From: Sulfurimonas denitrificans DSM 1251
GTDB taxonomy: Bacteria; Campylobacterota; Campylobacteria; Campylobacterales; Sulfurimonadaceae
Reading direction: 5' to 3'
DNA: 64,000 nucleotides
Assembly (NCBI RefSeq): GCF_000012965.1
Contig: NC_007575.1
Span: 1,984,001-2,048,000, forward strand
Under the pieces are notes generated by a model. That model worked only from the letters and a program-made list of their open reading frames with translations. It did not search any database and was not told the DNA's origin. Within the stretch, counting starts at the first letter, position 1. Every line of letters begins with the position of its first letter. The position numbers and the translations under genes are program-made. This document shows positions 48,335 to 56,966 of the stretch, one piece after another.

Positions 48335-48808
48335 CTATTTATAGTATCGTCCCACACATTTAATAATATCTATTCTTATGACTGCAGTTCCACTTATCAT
48401 CTTTGGCGGCATCTCTTTATCTATCAGATGCGGAGTAAATTTTTCTATTATTTTATAAAGTGCTTTATACTTTTCATCAAAATCTTCAACAATCGAAGCA
48501 TGTCCTTGCATGATAATGCTGTTAAATTCACTATTTACGTCACATGGGTCTTCTACTCCCTCGTGTAACAGCGAGAGCATCTCATCTACCTCAAAACATA
48601 CGTTTGGATTATCTTTTATATTGTCTATCTTCTCTCCCATAGGCAAACCATGCAGATATATTTTATCTTCAAAATATACAAAATGCATTGGCACAATATA
48701 TGGATAATCATCTTTGGAAAATGTTCCTATTCTTCCAACTTCAGCACGATGCAAAAACTCTAAAATCTGTTCCTGCGTTAAAAGATGTGTTTTTGTTCTA
48801 TGTCTCAT
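48335..48808 (-). CDS. Pyridoxamine 5'-phosphate oxidase-like FMN-binding protein (copy A)
   Basis: 157 residues of the split-barrel PNPOx/NimA type: VGRIGTFSKDDYPYIVPMHFVYF at the N-terminus and a conserved histidine and acidic cluster after it, a pattern shared by flavin-binding oxidoreductases. True PdxH catalysis is unlikely; nitroreductase or haem-related roles are alternatives. Start chosen at ATG 48808, six bases after AAGGAG; the two residues before it in the open frame lie inside that site. A paralogue about 84 percent identical by my count lies at 59600-60073. Confidence 0.84.
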   Translation of the reverse strand: MRHRTKTHLLTQEQILEFLHRAEVGRIGTFSKDDYPYIVPMHFVYFEDKIYLHGLPMGEKIDNIKDNPNVCFEVDEMLSLLHEGVEDPCDVNSEFNSIIMQGHASIVEDFDEKYKALYKIIEKFTPHLIDKEMPPKMISGTAVIRIDIIKCVGRYYK

Positions 48809-48857
48809 ATCCATCTCCTTTTTTCTTGTTAGTATAATGCAATCTATCCGCTAAAAG

Positions 48858-48873
48858 CAATCCAAAAATTGCT
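48858..48873 (+). repeat. 16-bp direct repeat flanking the flavin-protein gene (right)
   Basis: Second copy of CAATCCAAAAATTGCT. Here it extends to a small hairpin, AGCAAT (48856-48861) against ATTGCT (48868-48873). A version with two mismatches lies upstream of copy B near 60128-60143. Confidence 0.5.
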
Positions 48874-48936
48874 CCACTCTTTATTGACAGATGAAACACT
48901 TTGGAATATACTTTGCAAAAAAATAAGGTAAAAATT

Positions 48937-49461
48937 ATGCCTACAGAGAGAAAAAACACAAAAGGTAAAAAAAGGAATATGTTGGAGACTTTTTTTACAA
49001 AAATCTTAAATTTTGATATCTTTTTAGATCAAAGAGCAGATGCTATACTTCTTAAGTTTGTAAATATTTTGCGTTATATTTTTATCATGATTATGATTGC
49101 ATACTTAGCTATTTGTCTTATGAGTCTGTTTCATAAAGTTGTCTCATTTACCTTTGCTCAAGGTGCTCTTGACTTTGCTTCTATAAAAAATATTTTAACA
49201 GATGGACTCTTTACGCTGATAGTACTTGCAATTGTAAAAACACTTTTCATAAAAAATGGTTTTGACTATGCCATAACATTTTTAGAGATTACTTTTGTTG
49301 TTTTAGTTAGAAAAATGATTTTACTAGAGACTGATCCATCTGAAACTCTGCTTCTGCTTGTCCTTGGTTTAACATCTGCACTATTTTTTATTCTTATTGT
49401 TTATATACATGTACTAAAAAACAGAGAAAAAAAAGAACAAGACCTTATAGAGCAAAAATAG
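48937..49461 (+). CDS. PsiE-like membrane protein
   Basis: 174 residues from ATG 48937 (AAGG upstream); the frame is open from a TTG at 48901 but without a good site. Basic N-terminus, then four membrane helices (about 40-62, 76-96, 105-125, 140-165) in the arrangement of the phosphate-starvation-inducible PsiE family. The function of PsiE is unknown. Convergent with the EamA gene, 17 bases away. Confidence 0.78.
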   Translation: MPTERKNTKGKKRNMLETFFTKILNFDIFLDQRADAILLKFVNILRYIFIMIMIAYLAICLMSLFHKVVSFTFAQGALDFASIKNILTDGLFTLIVLAIVKTLFIKNGFDYAITFLEITFVVLVRKMILLETDPSETLLLLVLGLTSALFFILIVYIHVLKNREKKEQDLIEQK

Positions 49462-49478
49462 TATTACTGCTAATTGCT

Positions 49479-50369
49479 CTACTTATTTATTTTCCTATTC
49501 ATATTAAAAAGAGCAACTGCAACAAAAGCGAGCAGACACCCTATAAGCGTTGATAATTCTAGATTTTCACCATATACAACCCAGCTAGAAGCGATAGCGC
49601 CTATTGGGACTATAAACATAAAAACGCCTGTTTGATGAGCGCCAATTTTACCTGCCGAGATAAAATAAAGAGCGGTGCTAAAAGTCCCAGGAACGATTCC
49701 TATAAAGATAATAGTAGCCCAAAAAACAGTGTCATACGCCCCGTAGTCAAACGGATGATAAGGGAGTGCAAACATCATATTTGTAAAGCCCGCCACGCCA
49801 AAAACGACAAGCGTATAAAACATAGGATTTGCTCTTGAAGCCGCCTTTTGCGAAAGTATGGTAACTAATGCCCAGACAACGGCACACCCCAAAAAGTATG
49901 AACTCTCTACATGCAAAAACCCAAAACCCTCAAACGGAATACGAAGTAAAATAAGTGCTCCGAAAATCCCGATGGAGAGTGCCACTACTTGTCTAGTTGA
50001 GACCTTTGTACCTAAAATAGTTATGGACATAAGATATGTAAAAATTGGTGCAAGAGATGTCACCATAGTTCCGCCATATCCAGCTGCTCCATGAGATAGT
50101 CCTGCAAAAAAAAGGTAGTTAAAAAGAGAGGTCAAAAGCCCAGCCATTAACATGTAGATAAATCCAACTCTATCTGATTTGAGTGGACTCTTAAGATACC
50201 AGATAACAGGCAAAAGAGTTATAAACGAGATAGCGTAACGCCAAAATGCTGCAACTTCCGCATGAGAATGCTCTGCTGCAACCTTCCCAGCCGTCCAAGC
50301 AACACCCCAAAAAAGCATAGCAACTATCATAAGTATAAAGTAGCGTGTCTGATTTTTCGTGCTGCTCAT
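49479..50369 (-). CDS. EamA (DMT) family transporter
   Basis: 296 residues with ten membrane helices made of two EamA repeats (first begins FILMIVAMLFWGVAWTAGK). DMT permeases export amino acids, nucleobases or drugs; the substrate is not predictable. It is preceded on its left by the PsiE-like gene, and the 276 bases between its start and the response regulator hold no gene that I can see. Confidence 0.88.
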   Translation of the reverse strand: MSSTKNQTRYFILMIVAMLFWGVAWTAGKVAAEHSHAEVAAFWRYAISFITLLPVIWYLKSPLKSDRVGFIYMLMAGLLTSLFNYLFFAGLSHGAAGYGGTMVTSLAPIFTYLMSITILGTKVSTRQVVALSIGIFGALILLRIPFEGFGFLHVESSYFLGCAVVWALVTILSQKAASRANPMFYTLVVFGVAGFTNMMFALPYHPFDYGAYDTVFWATIIFIGIVPGTFSTALYFISAGKIGAHQTGVFMFIVPIGAIASSWVVYGENLELSTLIGCLLAFVAVALFNMNRKINK

Positions 50370-50604
50370 CTTTTTTGCTCTTAGTTTTTATCGAATTATA
50401 CAAGCTTATTTCTTGATACTGTCGCCTTATTTAAAACCGCTTCTATCTTTTATAAGTTTGCTTTTTAGTTTGATTCATAAAATACAACATCCTTATCTCT
50501 CTAATATCTGCATGTAAACAAAACAAGAGCAGAAACAATAATCTAATAGCACATATAGTAACAGTTTTATATATTTATACCATTAAATAATAAAATTCTT
50601 AAAA

Positions 50605-50622
50605 TGTAACGCTAAATATAAC
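50605..50622 (+). promoter_or_regulatory. Shared 18-mer upstream of the response regulator
   Basis: TGTAACGCTAAATATAAC, two similar hexamers (TGTAAC, TATAAC) with a 12-base period. The same motif, 15 of 18 bases identical, lies at 51435-51452 upstream of the surface protein. The right hexamer could be the -10 box, or the pair could be an OmpR-type operator. Confidence 0.5.
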
Positions 50623-50645
50623 ATTTAAAAATTACTATTGAGTTT

Positions 50646-51053
50646 ATGAATCAAACTAAAGTATTAATCATTGAAGATAACAGATTATCAGCTTTAAAAA
50701 TAAAAAAATTACTCAAATCTAGCGGTTTTGAAGTATGTGGTATCGTATCTAACGCCAGTGATGCCATGGAAATTATTAAATTGTGCAGAGTGGATGGCAT
50801 AATTATTGACATGGAAACTAAATTTAAGTTAAATGGCATTGAGATTGTCTCTTTTATTCATAAAACAGAGAACATACCAACTATTGTTGTAACAAAACAC
50901 CATAATTATCAAATTTTAAAAGAGGCTTCAAAAATACACTTTATTGGTTACATTGTTAAACCTTACCTCGATTCACAACTCTTAAAAGAAGTTAAACTAA
51001 TCTCAATTCGTTTAGGATTAATTACCCCCCCTCAAATGACATCATTGACATAG
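50646..51053 (+). CDS. Receiver half of a frame-split OmpR-type response regulator
   Basis: 135 residues as read: acidic E10/D11, phospho-acceptor D55 (IIIDMET), T83 and K105, a complete receiver. The frame then runs through a tract of seven Cs and stops at 51051. Adding one C gives a continuous 226-residue protein with a winged-helix domain, the normal length for an OmpR/PhoB regulator. As it stands the product lacks DNA-binding ability. No kinase gene is adjacent. It lies 452 bases upstream of the surface-protein start. Confidence 0.8.
   Translation: MNQTKVLIIEDNRLSALKIKKLLKSSGFEVCGIVSNASDAMEIIKLCRVDGIIIDMETKFKLNGIEIVSFIHKTENIPTIVVTKHHNYQILKEASKIHFIGYIVKPYLDSQLLKEVKLISIRLGLITPPQMTSLT
51025..51031 (+). 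repeat. Homopolymeric C7 tract at the domain junction
   Basis: Seven Cs between the receiver and the DNA-binding half. C7 ends the protein early; C8 (or C5) restores the full frame; C6 stops at once (TGA at 51037-51039). A slippage site of this type is the hallmark of phase-variable genes in Campylobacterota. Confidence 0.85.
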
Positions 51054-51325
51054 GAAACAATTATCACTACAGCAGATATGAAAAAAAACTATACCACTCA
51101 AACATACATGTAAAACTCACAAAACAAGAACTCTCTTTAGTTGAAATTCTGGTTCAAAATATCGGACAAATTGTTACTCTTGAGACTATTGAATTTATAC
51201 TTTGGCACGACAAAGCAGTAACTGATGGCTCTCGCAGACAGTTGCTTTTTAGACTTAAGTCAAAAATGCAAGGAGTTACAATTGAAGTCATCAAAGGAGT
51301 TGGCTACAAACTTCACAAGCAGTAG
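51032..51325 (+). pseudogene. Winged-helix half of the split response regulator (out of frame)
   Basis: Open in the frame one base off the receiver: 97 codons ending in TAG at 51323-51325. The translation contains KLTKQELSLVEILVQN, TDGSRRQLLFRLKSK and VIKGVGYKL, the recognition-helix and wing pattern of OmpR-type Trans_reg_C domains. It has no start codon of its own with a ribosome-binding site. It could be an inactive state of a switchable gene, a decayed gene or a sequencing error. Confidence 0.85.
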
Positions 51326-51434
51326 CCATCCAAACCACATATTACAAAAATAGATATATTTTCACTTTCACAAATGACAAATAATTATATTACACAAAGT
51401 TACATCTTCTAAATTTTCTAGCATAATCAATCAA

Positions 51435-51452
51435 TGTAACACTATTTATAAC
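51435..51452 (+). promoter_or_regulatory. Shared 18-mer upstream of the surface protein
   Basis: TGTAACACTATTTATAAC, 53 bases before the ATG. Matches 15 of 18 bases of the motif ahead of the response regulator. An inverted TGTAAC (GTTACA, 51400-51405) lies upstream. The 180-base gap has no gene; AGGA at 51495-51498 is the ribosome-binding site. Confidence 0.5.
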
Positions 51453-51505
51453 GCTAGATTTATAAAATATGGTGTTTTTAAAATAAAATCAAAAAGGATT
51501 AGAAA

Positions 51506-54500
51506 ATGGCACTAACTACAGCGCAAAAAGAGACAATAATCATGAAAACTGCTTCGGCACTTTTCAACAAGGCATTTAGTCAAGAAACGTCAGCGAACTT
51601 CGTTACATTTTATGACAATAATGAAAACGATTTGGGGAAACTCTCAGATGCATTTATTGGTTCATCAGTATATGAAGCTCAGTATGCAAATGCTACTACA
51701 AAAGCAGACTTCGGTACTATTTTGATGGCAAAATACAACATGACTTATGGTGGCTCATCAGATGCTGATATGAAAATGACAGCTTTTGTTGACTACAGCT
51801 TTGCGCATGCAGCTGATTCAAACTCTCTTCGCACTATTCAAGCAGTAGATAAGTTTATCGTTGCAACACTTATCCCATCTATGACAGTAGATAATGTTTT
51901 TGAAAAGATGCATTCAGCTATTTCAAACAAAGCAGAAGTTGCTATAGCATTTAAAAACGATGCTTCAAGTGTAGGACAAGAGTTAAGTCTTGTTACTATT
52001 ACAGATGATCACATAACAGTTGATACTGCAAAGGTATCTATAAACCCAACAGCTGCTACAACAGGTATTTTACTTGATGGCTACATCTCTGGCGGTACAG
52101 TATTTGCAGATGCAAATGGTGATGGCATCTGGAACGCAGGCGAAGCAAAAGCAACAACAGATGCAAATGGTAACTTTACTCTCATAGGTGCAAAAGGAAC
52201 TATAGTAGGTTCAGGTGGTACTGATATCTCTACAGGTTTAGCTTTTACGGGTACATTTAGCGCTCCATCAGGTTCTACAACTATCTCACCTCTTACAACA
52301 CTCATAAATGAAGTTATGAAATCTTCAGGTACAACAGCCTCAGCTGCTGCAGCAACAGTTGCAAATGCATTAGGATTAAGCTCAACTACAAACCTAATGA
52401 CATTTGACCCAATCACAGCAGCGTCAAGCTCTACTCTTAGTGCAGCAGAAAAAGCAGCGGCAATCAACATCCAATCAGCTGCCGTTCAAGTAAACAACAT
52501 GATTGCTCAATCAGCTGCTATGTTAAATGGTGCAGGTGCAGGAAGTATAGCTAGTGGTTCAACCGCAGCTTCAAAAGCTTTAGCAGATATGATAGTCTCA
52601 AGCGCAGCAACTGCTACAAAAACTCTCGACCTCTCTTCAGCCGCAACTATTGAGTCTTTCTTAAATGCCTCAGCTACAAAAGCAGGAGCTACTGTAGAGC
52701 AAGTTGCAAAAGTATCAGCAGTTGCTTCAAGCGTTGCTACTTCAACAGCAAACATAAACACAGCTATGCAAACAGCAGTAACAGGCGCAGCAGTTGGAAC
52801 AAGTGCAACAGACATATTTGCCTCTCTAGCTAAAACTCAAGTAGCAGCAAATGATATTGCAGCATTAACTACTACAGCAGCATCTTCTGGAAGTACAACT
52901 GCATTGGTAGCGGGTTCTAGTACTGCTGCTATAAATAGTGCGGCGGCTGCGGCTGTTATTACTCCAGTTGTTACTCCGCCTGCGAGTGGTGGTGGTAGTT
53001 CTACGCCTGCAACTACATTTACAGCAACAGAAGATGATAGCACACATGTAGTAACTTTTGGTGGAACTGCAACAGGTGATATTTCTGTTGCTTGGGCAGG
53101 TACTGTTGGTGATTCATTAGCGACTTTTACAAGAGGTGGCAAAACTGCAACAGCAGATATCACCACTACTGATAAGATTACATTAGTTAGCGGACAGACA
53201 CTAGCAGATACTGCAGCTGATTTGGCAGGACTAACCATCGACGGTACAGGTACGGTAAATGTAACGGCACTTGAAGATACTTTAGATGCAGATTTAAGCG
53301 GGATTGCGGCTACTACTGTTACGGCAGCAATGACAGGCTTGGTAGGTGAAGGTTCAGTACCGCAATTCACAGGAAATTTAGGAAATGCGGCACTGACTTT
53401 AACTGGTTTTGCAGATTTTTTAAATAGCTCTCCAACGATTGGTGTTGATGCTTCCTTTGTAGTTAATGCAAGCTCTTATATCATGCTTAGTGCGGCAAAT
53501 GCAAGTGCTAAAACGATTACAGGTAGTGGCTCTCTTTCAGTATTTGCACTTGCAAGTGATACAAATACTGCAGGTTTTGCTTCTTCTTTAACAGTGACTG
53601 ATATTGTTACTGCTTCTGCAGATGTATCTGCATTTACAAACCTATCAACTATTGATGGATTCAATGTTCATTCAGAACAGACACTAACAATTACAGCCGC
53701 TCAAGCAGCGAGCAAATCTATTTTAGGTTCAGGAAATGTAACAGTAAAAGACCTAGCCGTAGATACAGACCTTTCAACTATTACTGCTAGCGGTACTTTA
53801 TCGGCAACAGTTACAGAAACGCTCGATCTAACAGAGGCTAATCTTAGCGGACTCGATGCTTTAACAATTTCTGATGAAGCAGGCACTGCGATTACAGTTA
53901 CAATAACCCCTGCGCAATACGCAGCATTAGTCGGAAAAGTCATACTGGGTGCGAATGATACACTGGTTTCTACAGATACAACAATCCCGACTTCGACTAT
54001 TACTTCGGCTGCATTTGATGAAAACACAGGCACACTGACTATCACGGGTACAAATTTCGATACTATTTTAGAAACTACGGAAGACGCTGCTACGGATGTT
54101 AAAGCGAGACTAGACTGGAGCAAACTGAGCTGGGATATCAACGGCGACGACGGCTCTACGGCAAATGTAAGTTTTGAAGTGGGCGATATCAGTTCAGTAA
54201 AAGTTACAGATGCTACTACACTCACTATCACGCTGACAAATACAAAAACAGCGGCACTCATAGCTACAGCAGGATATGGAGCTACGGGCAATGCTGATAC
54301 ACTCGATGTATCAACAGGATTTATCAGAGACATGTCACACAACGCGGCAACCACAGATGCCGCAGCAACTGATGCTATCGCGATTACGGCGGATAATACA
54401 GCTCCGACTATAGCAAGCGTAACTGTAGCAGACGGTACTTATAAGATTGGTGACACGGTGGCAGTAACTGTAACGGCAGGAAGTAGCGAAACGGGACTCA

Positions 54501-56122
54501 CTCTGGCAGGAACATTCAACGGACAAACATTGAGTGCAATCACGGATAATGAAGATGGAACTTATACGGGTACATATACCGTGGTTTCTGGCGATACAGG
54601 CATTGCGGATGAAGGAAGTGTGACAACAAGTATTACATTGACCGACGCAGCGAGCAATATAAGTACAGCAACTACAAGCGTAACGCTATCGGGAGAGAGC
54701 ATCGATGCTACCGCTCCGACAGCACCAACAGCCGTAACACTAACCACAGTAGGTGGAACATTAGTTGAAAATACCTTGAACGGTACAAATACTAACTTAA
54801 CGGCATCTGCGACTATTACCGCAGGAGAGGCTACGGGAGGCTCTGCCGTGCTAAAAGTAGATGGCACAACCATTGCGACCGACAGCACGATTGCAGCTGA
54901 AGATACGACAGTGAGTTTTGACCTTGAAAAAACTACGGCAGAAGAACTCCAAGCAGCAGTTGCAGCAGGCGGTACGGTTACGGTAGAGGCGATAGACGCG
55001 GCAGGAAATGCTACGGCAAGCACAGAGAGTAATCCGACACTTACGGTTGATTATACGGCTCCAGTCGTTAGTAGCGTTGCCATCACAAGTGCGACAGGAC
55101 ATCATGCTACTAATGGTACAATTAATGGCGGCAGTTTGATTACAGTTACTGTAACTTTTGATGAAGCAGTAACAATAACAGGTACTCCTCAACTTGGTTT
55201 AGCTGTTGGTGGTGATACGGTTCAAGCATCGTATCTTTCAGGAACGGGTACAACTGAGATAGTGTTTAAAACTACAGATTATTTATTTAATAAAAATGAT
55301 GCAGATGGTGTTGCTATTGCACAGAATGCTTTGTCATTGAATAGCGGTACAATTAAAGATGCAGCAGGAAATGATGCAACAATAACACATGTTGCTGTTG
55401 CCGATAACAGTGCTTATAAACTTGACGGCACTGTACCGACGGCTTCTAATTTTACAGTTACTTCAACGACAGTGGGTGCAACTTTAAATGAAATTGGCGA
55501 ACTTGTTGTTTTTGATACTTCAGGCAGTAAAATCGACAATATTAGTAGTGTTGTTGGCTTAGCAGCAGGCACTCCAGGCACTGTTACTGTAGCTGCTCAA
55601 AGTAACATTACTAATGCAAGTTTTCAACCTATGGATGCCGCTGGTAATGGTTCAGTTGAAAATGTCAGCATGATTTTAGGTACAACAGAAATCGATGCGA
55701 TTTCAGAAGCATCGTTTGGACAATTCATCTTTGGTTTTGCAGGGGCAGATGCTTTTACACTCAAAGCTGGCAACGATGGTACAGCATTGACTCAAATCGC
55801 TGATTATGCAGTGAATACAACAGGAGAAAGCATTGCCTTTGGCAGTACGGCAGCTGTTTGGACTACAGCAGTTGAGACTTGGACAATCGACAACGGTGTG
55901 GCTACAAAAACTGGTGCAACCGTTTCAGACTTCTACACAGCATTTGTTACAGCTACAGGAGCTGCTGGTGAGGTAGTTGCATTCGTAGATGGCGGCAATA
56001 CCTATCTTTTCGGTGAAGGTGCTGGAACTGATGATGCTGATAATACTGCAGTTGTACTTGTAGGTGTTGAAGCTACTGCAGTTGCTATAACTGCAGCTGC
56101 AGGTACAGTTTTAATAGCTTAA
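51506..56122 (+). CDS. Large Ig-like/beta-repeat surface protein, probably type I secreted
   Basis: 1538 residues, rich in Ala, Thr, Ser, Gly and Asp, almost no Cys, no signal peptide. N-terminal domain (1-185) beginning MALTTAQKE, as in S-layer proteins such as RsaA. Then a YISGGTVFADANGDG segment with an acidic calcium-loop look (190-255), an Ala-rich helical part (260-485), a Gly/Ser/Pro linker (488-502), beta segments (503-830), and at least three Ig-like units (about 832-965, 966-1075, 1076-1185, 1186-1313) of the AAGN and TAP type. The C-terminus (1400-1538: FIFGFAGADAFTL, FVDGGNTYLFGEG) resembles the uncleaved secretion ends of type I substrates. No type I exporter is in the window. 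Long antisense frames across it are base-composition shadows. Confidence 0.85.
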   Translation: MALTTAQKETIIMKTASALFNKAFSQETSANFVTFYDNNENDLGKLSDAFIGSSVYEAQYANATTKADFGTILMAKYNMTYGGSSDADMKMTAFVDYSFAHAADSNSLRTIQAVDKFIVATLIPSMTVDNVFEKMHSAISNKAEVAIAFKNDASSVGQELSLVTITDDHITVDTAKVSINPTAATTGILLDGYISGGTVFADANGDGIWNAGEAKATTDANGNFTLIGAKGTIVGSGGTDISTGLAFTGTFSAPSGSTTISPLTTLINEVMKSSGTTASAAAATVANALGLSSTTNLMTFDPITAASSSTLSAAEKAAAINIQSAAVQVNNMIAQSAAMLNGAGAGSIASGSTAASKALADMIVSSAATATKTLDLSSAATIESFLNASATKAGATVEQVAKVSAVASSVATSTANINTAMQTAVTGAAVGTSATDIFASLAKTQVAANDIAALTTTAASSGSTTALVAGSSTAAINSAAAAAVITPVVTPPASGGGSSTPATTFTATEDDSTHVVTFGGTATGDISVAWAGTVGDSLATFTRGGKTATADITTTDKITLVSGQTLADTAADLAGLTIDGTGTVNVTALEDTLDADLSGIAATTVTAAMTGLVGEGSVPQFTGNLGNAALTLTGFADFLNSSPTIGVDASFVVNASSYIMLSAANASAKTITGSGSLSVFALASDTNTAGFASSLTVTDIVTASADVSAFTNLSTIDGFNVHSEQTLTITAAQAASKSILGSGNVTVKDLAVDTDLSTITASGTLSATVTETLDLTEANLSGLDALTISDEAGTAITVTITPAQYAALVGKVILGANDTLVSTDTTIPTSTITSAAFDENTGTLTITGTNFDTILETTEDAATDVKARLDWSKLSWDINGDDGSTANVSFEVGDISSVKVTDATTLTITLTNTKTAALIATAGYGATGNADTLDVSTGFIRDMSHNAATTDAAATDAIAITADNTAPTIASVTVADGTYKIGDTVAVTVTAGSSETGLTLAGTFNGQTLSAITDNEDGTYTGTYTVVSGDTGIADEGSVTTSITLTDAASNISTATTSVTLSGESIDATAPTAPTAVTLTTVGGTLVENTLNGTNTNLTASATITAGEATGGSAVLKVDGTTIATDSTIAAEDTTVSFDLEKTTAEELQAAVAAGGTVTVEAIDAAGNATASTESNPTLTVDYTAPVVSSVAITSATGHHATNGTINGGSLITVTVTFDEAVTITGTPQLGLAVGGDTVQASYLSGTGTTEIVFKTTDYLFNKNDADGVAIAQNALSLNSGTIKDAAGNDATITHVAVADNSAYKLDGTVPTASNFTVTSTTVGATLNEIGELVVFDTSGSKIDNISSVVGLAAGTPGTVTVAAQSNITNASFQPMDAAGNGSVENVSMILGTTEIDAISEASFGQFIFGFAGADAFTLKAGNDGTALTQIADYAVNTTGESIAFGSTAAVWTTAVETWTIDNGVATKTGATVSDFYTAFVTATGAAGEVVAFVDGGNTYLFGEGAGTDDADNTAVVLVGVEATAVAITAAAGTVLIA

Positions 56123-56160
56123 GAACATGAACTTTAAAGATTTTATAAAAAAGGAAAGGG

Positions 56161-56173
56161 GGTGTCAGGCACC
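56161..56173 (+). repeat. REP-like palindrome 1
   Basis: GGTGTCAGGCACC followed by ATTTT, 39 bases after the surface-protein stop; may act as its terminator. Confidence 0.7.
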
Positions 56174-56360
56174 ATTTTGTTCCATTTTGATACTTTTCTT
56201 AGTTTTTTCTTAAATGCTTAAACACCTCAAAGCCTCACTTTCTCTTAGGAGTTGGTGGGACTTTTTTGCTTCTACTTTACATAATCATCATTCTCTTGAG
56301 GTAAATTTCTTCTTTTTTATTTTATTTCTATTCTTTTTTATATTTTGACATAATCTCTAT

Positions 56361-56603
56361 ATGACATTACAAGAACGAAAAGATAAAGCCGATATAATTG
56401 CTAAGAAGAGTGACATCATCTATAAAAAAATGGTTGTACTGTTAGCTTCTGCTGGAGCTATTGGTAGTTATGGCTTAAATCAGATAGGATTTGAAAAGTA
56501 CTTTCTAATGTTTTTATTTGGAATATTAGTAGTAGGTTTAATGTTCAACTATTTTTCCATTAATAAAGCAAAAAGACAGATTGAGGAGTTAGAAAATGAG
56601 TAG
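56361..56603 (+). CDS. Small membrane protein
   Basis: 80 residues: charged N-terminus (MTLQERKDKADIIAK), hydrophobic helices at about 25-42 and 47-63, and an acidic, helical C-terminus. No family is recognised. Its last codons overlap the start of a 32-residue membrane peptide. Confidence 0.6.
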   Translation: MTLQERKDKADIIAKKSDIIYKKMVVLLASAGAIGSYGLNQIGFEKYFLMFLFGILVVGLMFNYFSINKAKRQIEELENE

Positions 56604-56694
56604 TGGAATATTATTAGGTGTTACAATTATTATAGCAACGGTTATAGCCTATGCTGCATATAAAAACCACTGGAAGATAGCAGACTACTTCTAA
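56596..56694 (+). CDS. 32-residue single-helix membrane peptide
   Basis: A short frame, MSSGILLGVTIIIATV and so on, with one transmembrane helix and a Lys/His-rich end (KNHWKIADYF). It overlaps the preceding gene by 8 bases, with a GAGGAG at 56584-56589. Two tiny membrane proteins in overlap suggest a coupled pair; their role is unknown. Confidence 0.5.
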   Translation: MSSGILLGVTIIIATVIAYAAYKNHWKIADYF

Positions 56695-56696
56695 GA

Positions 56697-56875
56697 GAAA
56701 AGGGGTGACAGGCACCATTTTATGTACAAGGGCATAAACAAAAACTTATAGGAGCATGGAATGAATACTTCAATTACAAGAGTTGATTTCGGTGATAAAA
56801 TTTATATATATTTAAAAAGTAATGATATTTTAACTATTCCTTATAGTTATACTAAAAAAATTCAATATGCAAAAA
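56697..56875 (+). repeat. 179-bp exact duplication, copy 1
   Basis: Identical by reading to 58150-58328 (offset 1453). Contains REP-like palindrome 2, a ribosome-binding site and the first 38 codons of a DUF2442 gene. The right end borders palindrome 3. Confidence 0.9.
56704..56716 (+). repeat. REP-like palindrome 2
   Basis: GGTGACAGGCACC followed by ATTTT, within the 179-bp duplication. Confidence 0.7.
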
Positions 56876-56955
56876 TAAAGAAAAAGGTGTCTGGCACCTT
56901 TTTGCTATCAACAACCATAAACCTAAAAAGTGCTATAATTTTTAACAAACTTTAA
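56761..56955 (+). pseudogene. Truncated DUF2442 gene
   Basis: The first 38 residues (MNTSITRVDFGDKIYIYL...) equal those of the intact gene at 58214, then the frame runs into the REP-like hairpin 56881-56903 and unrelated codons. The C-terminal half with the DUF2442 core is missing. AGGAG stands before the ATG, so a fragment may still be made, but it should be non-functional. Confidence 0.8.
56881..56903 (+). repeat. REP-like palindrome 3 (hairpin/terminator)
   Basis: AAAAAGGTG (56881-56889) pairs with CACCTTTTT (56895-56903) around TCTGG; core GGTGTCTGGCACC. It has the form of a terminator for either strand and stands exactly where the truncated DUF2442 gene diverges. Confidence 0.75.
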
Positions 56956-56966
56956 AGGATATCAAA

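Noticed and set aside
52081-55192. Several long antisense open frames, up to 217 codons, inside the surface protein
   Set aside because: They arise from the Ala/Thr-rich, stop-poor codon usage of the sense gene; no ribosome-binding sites or recognisable domains.
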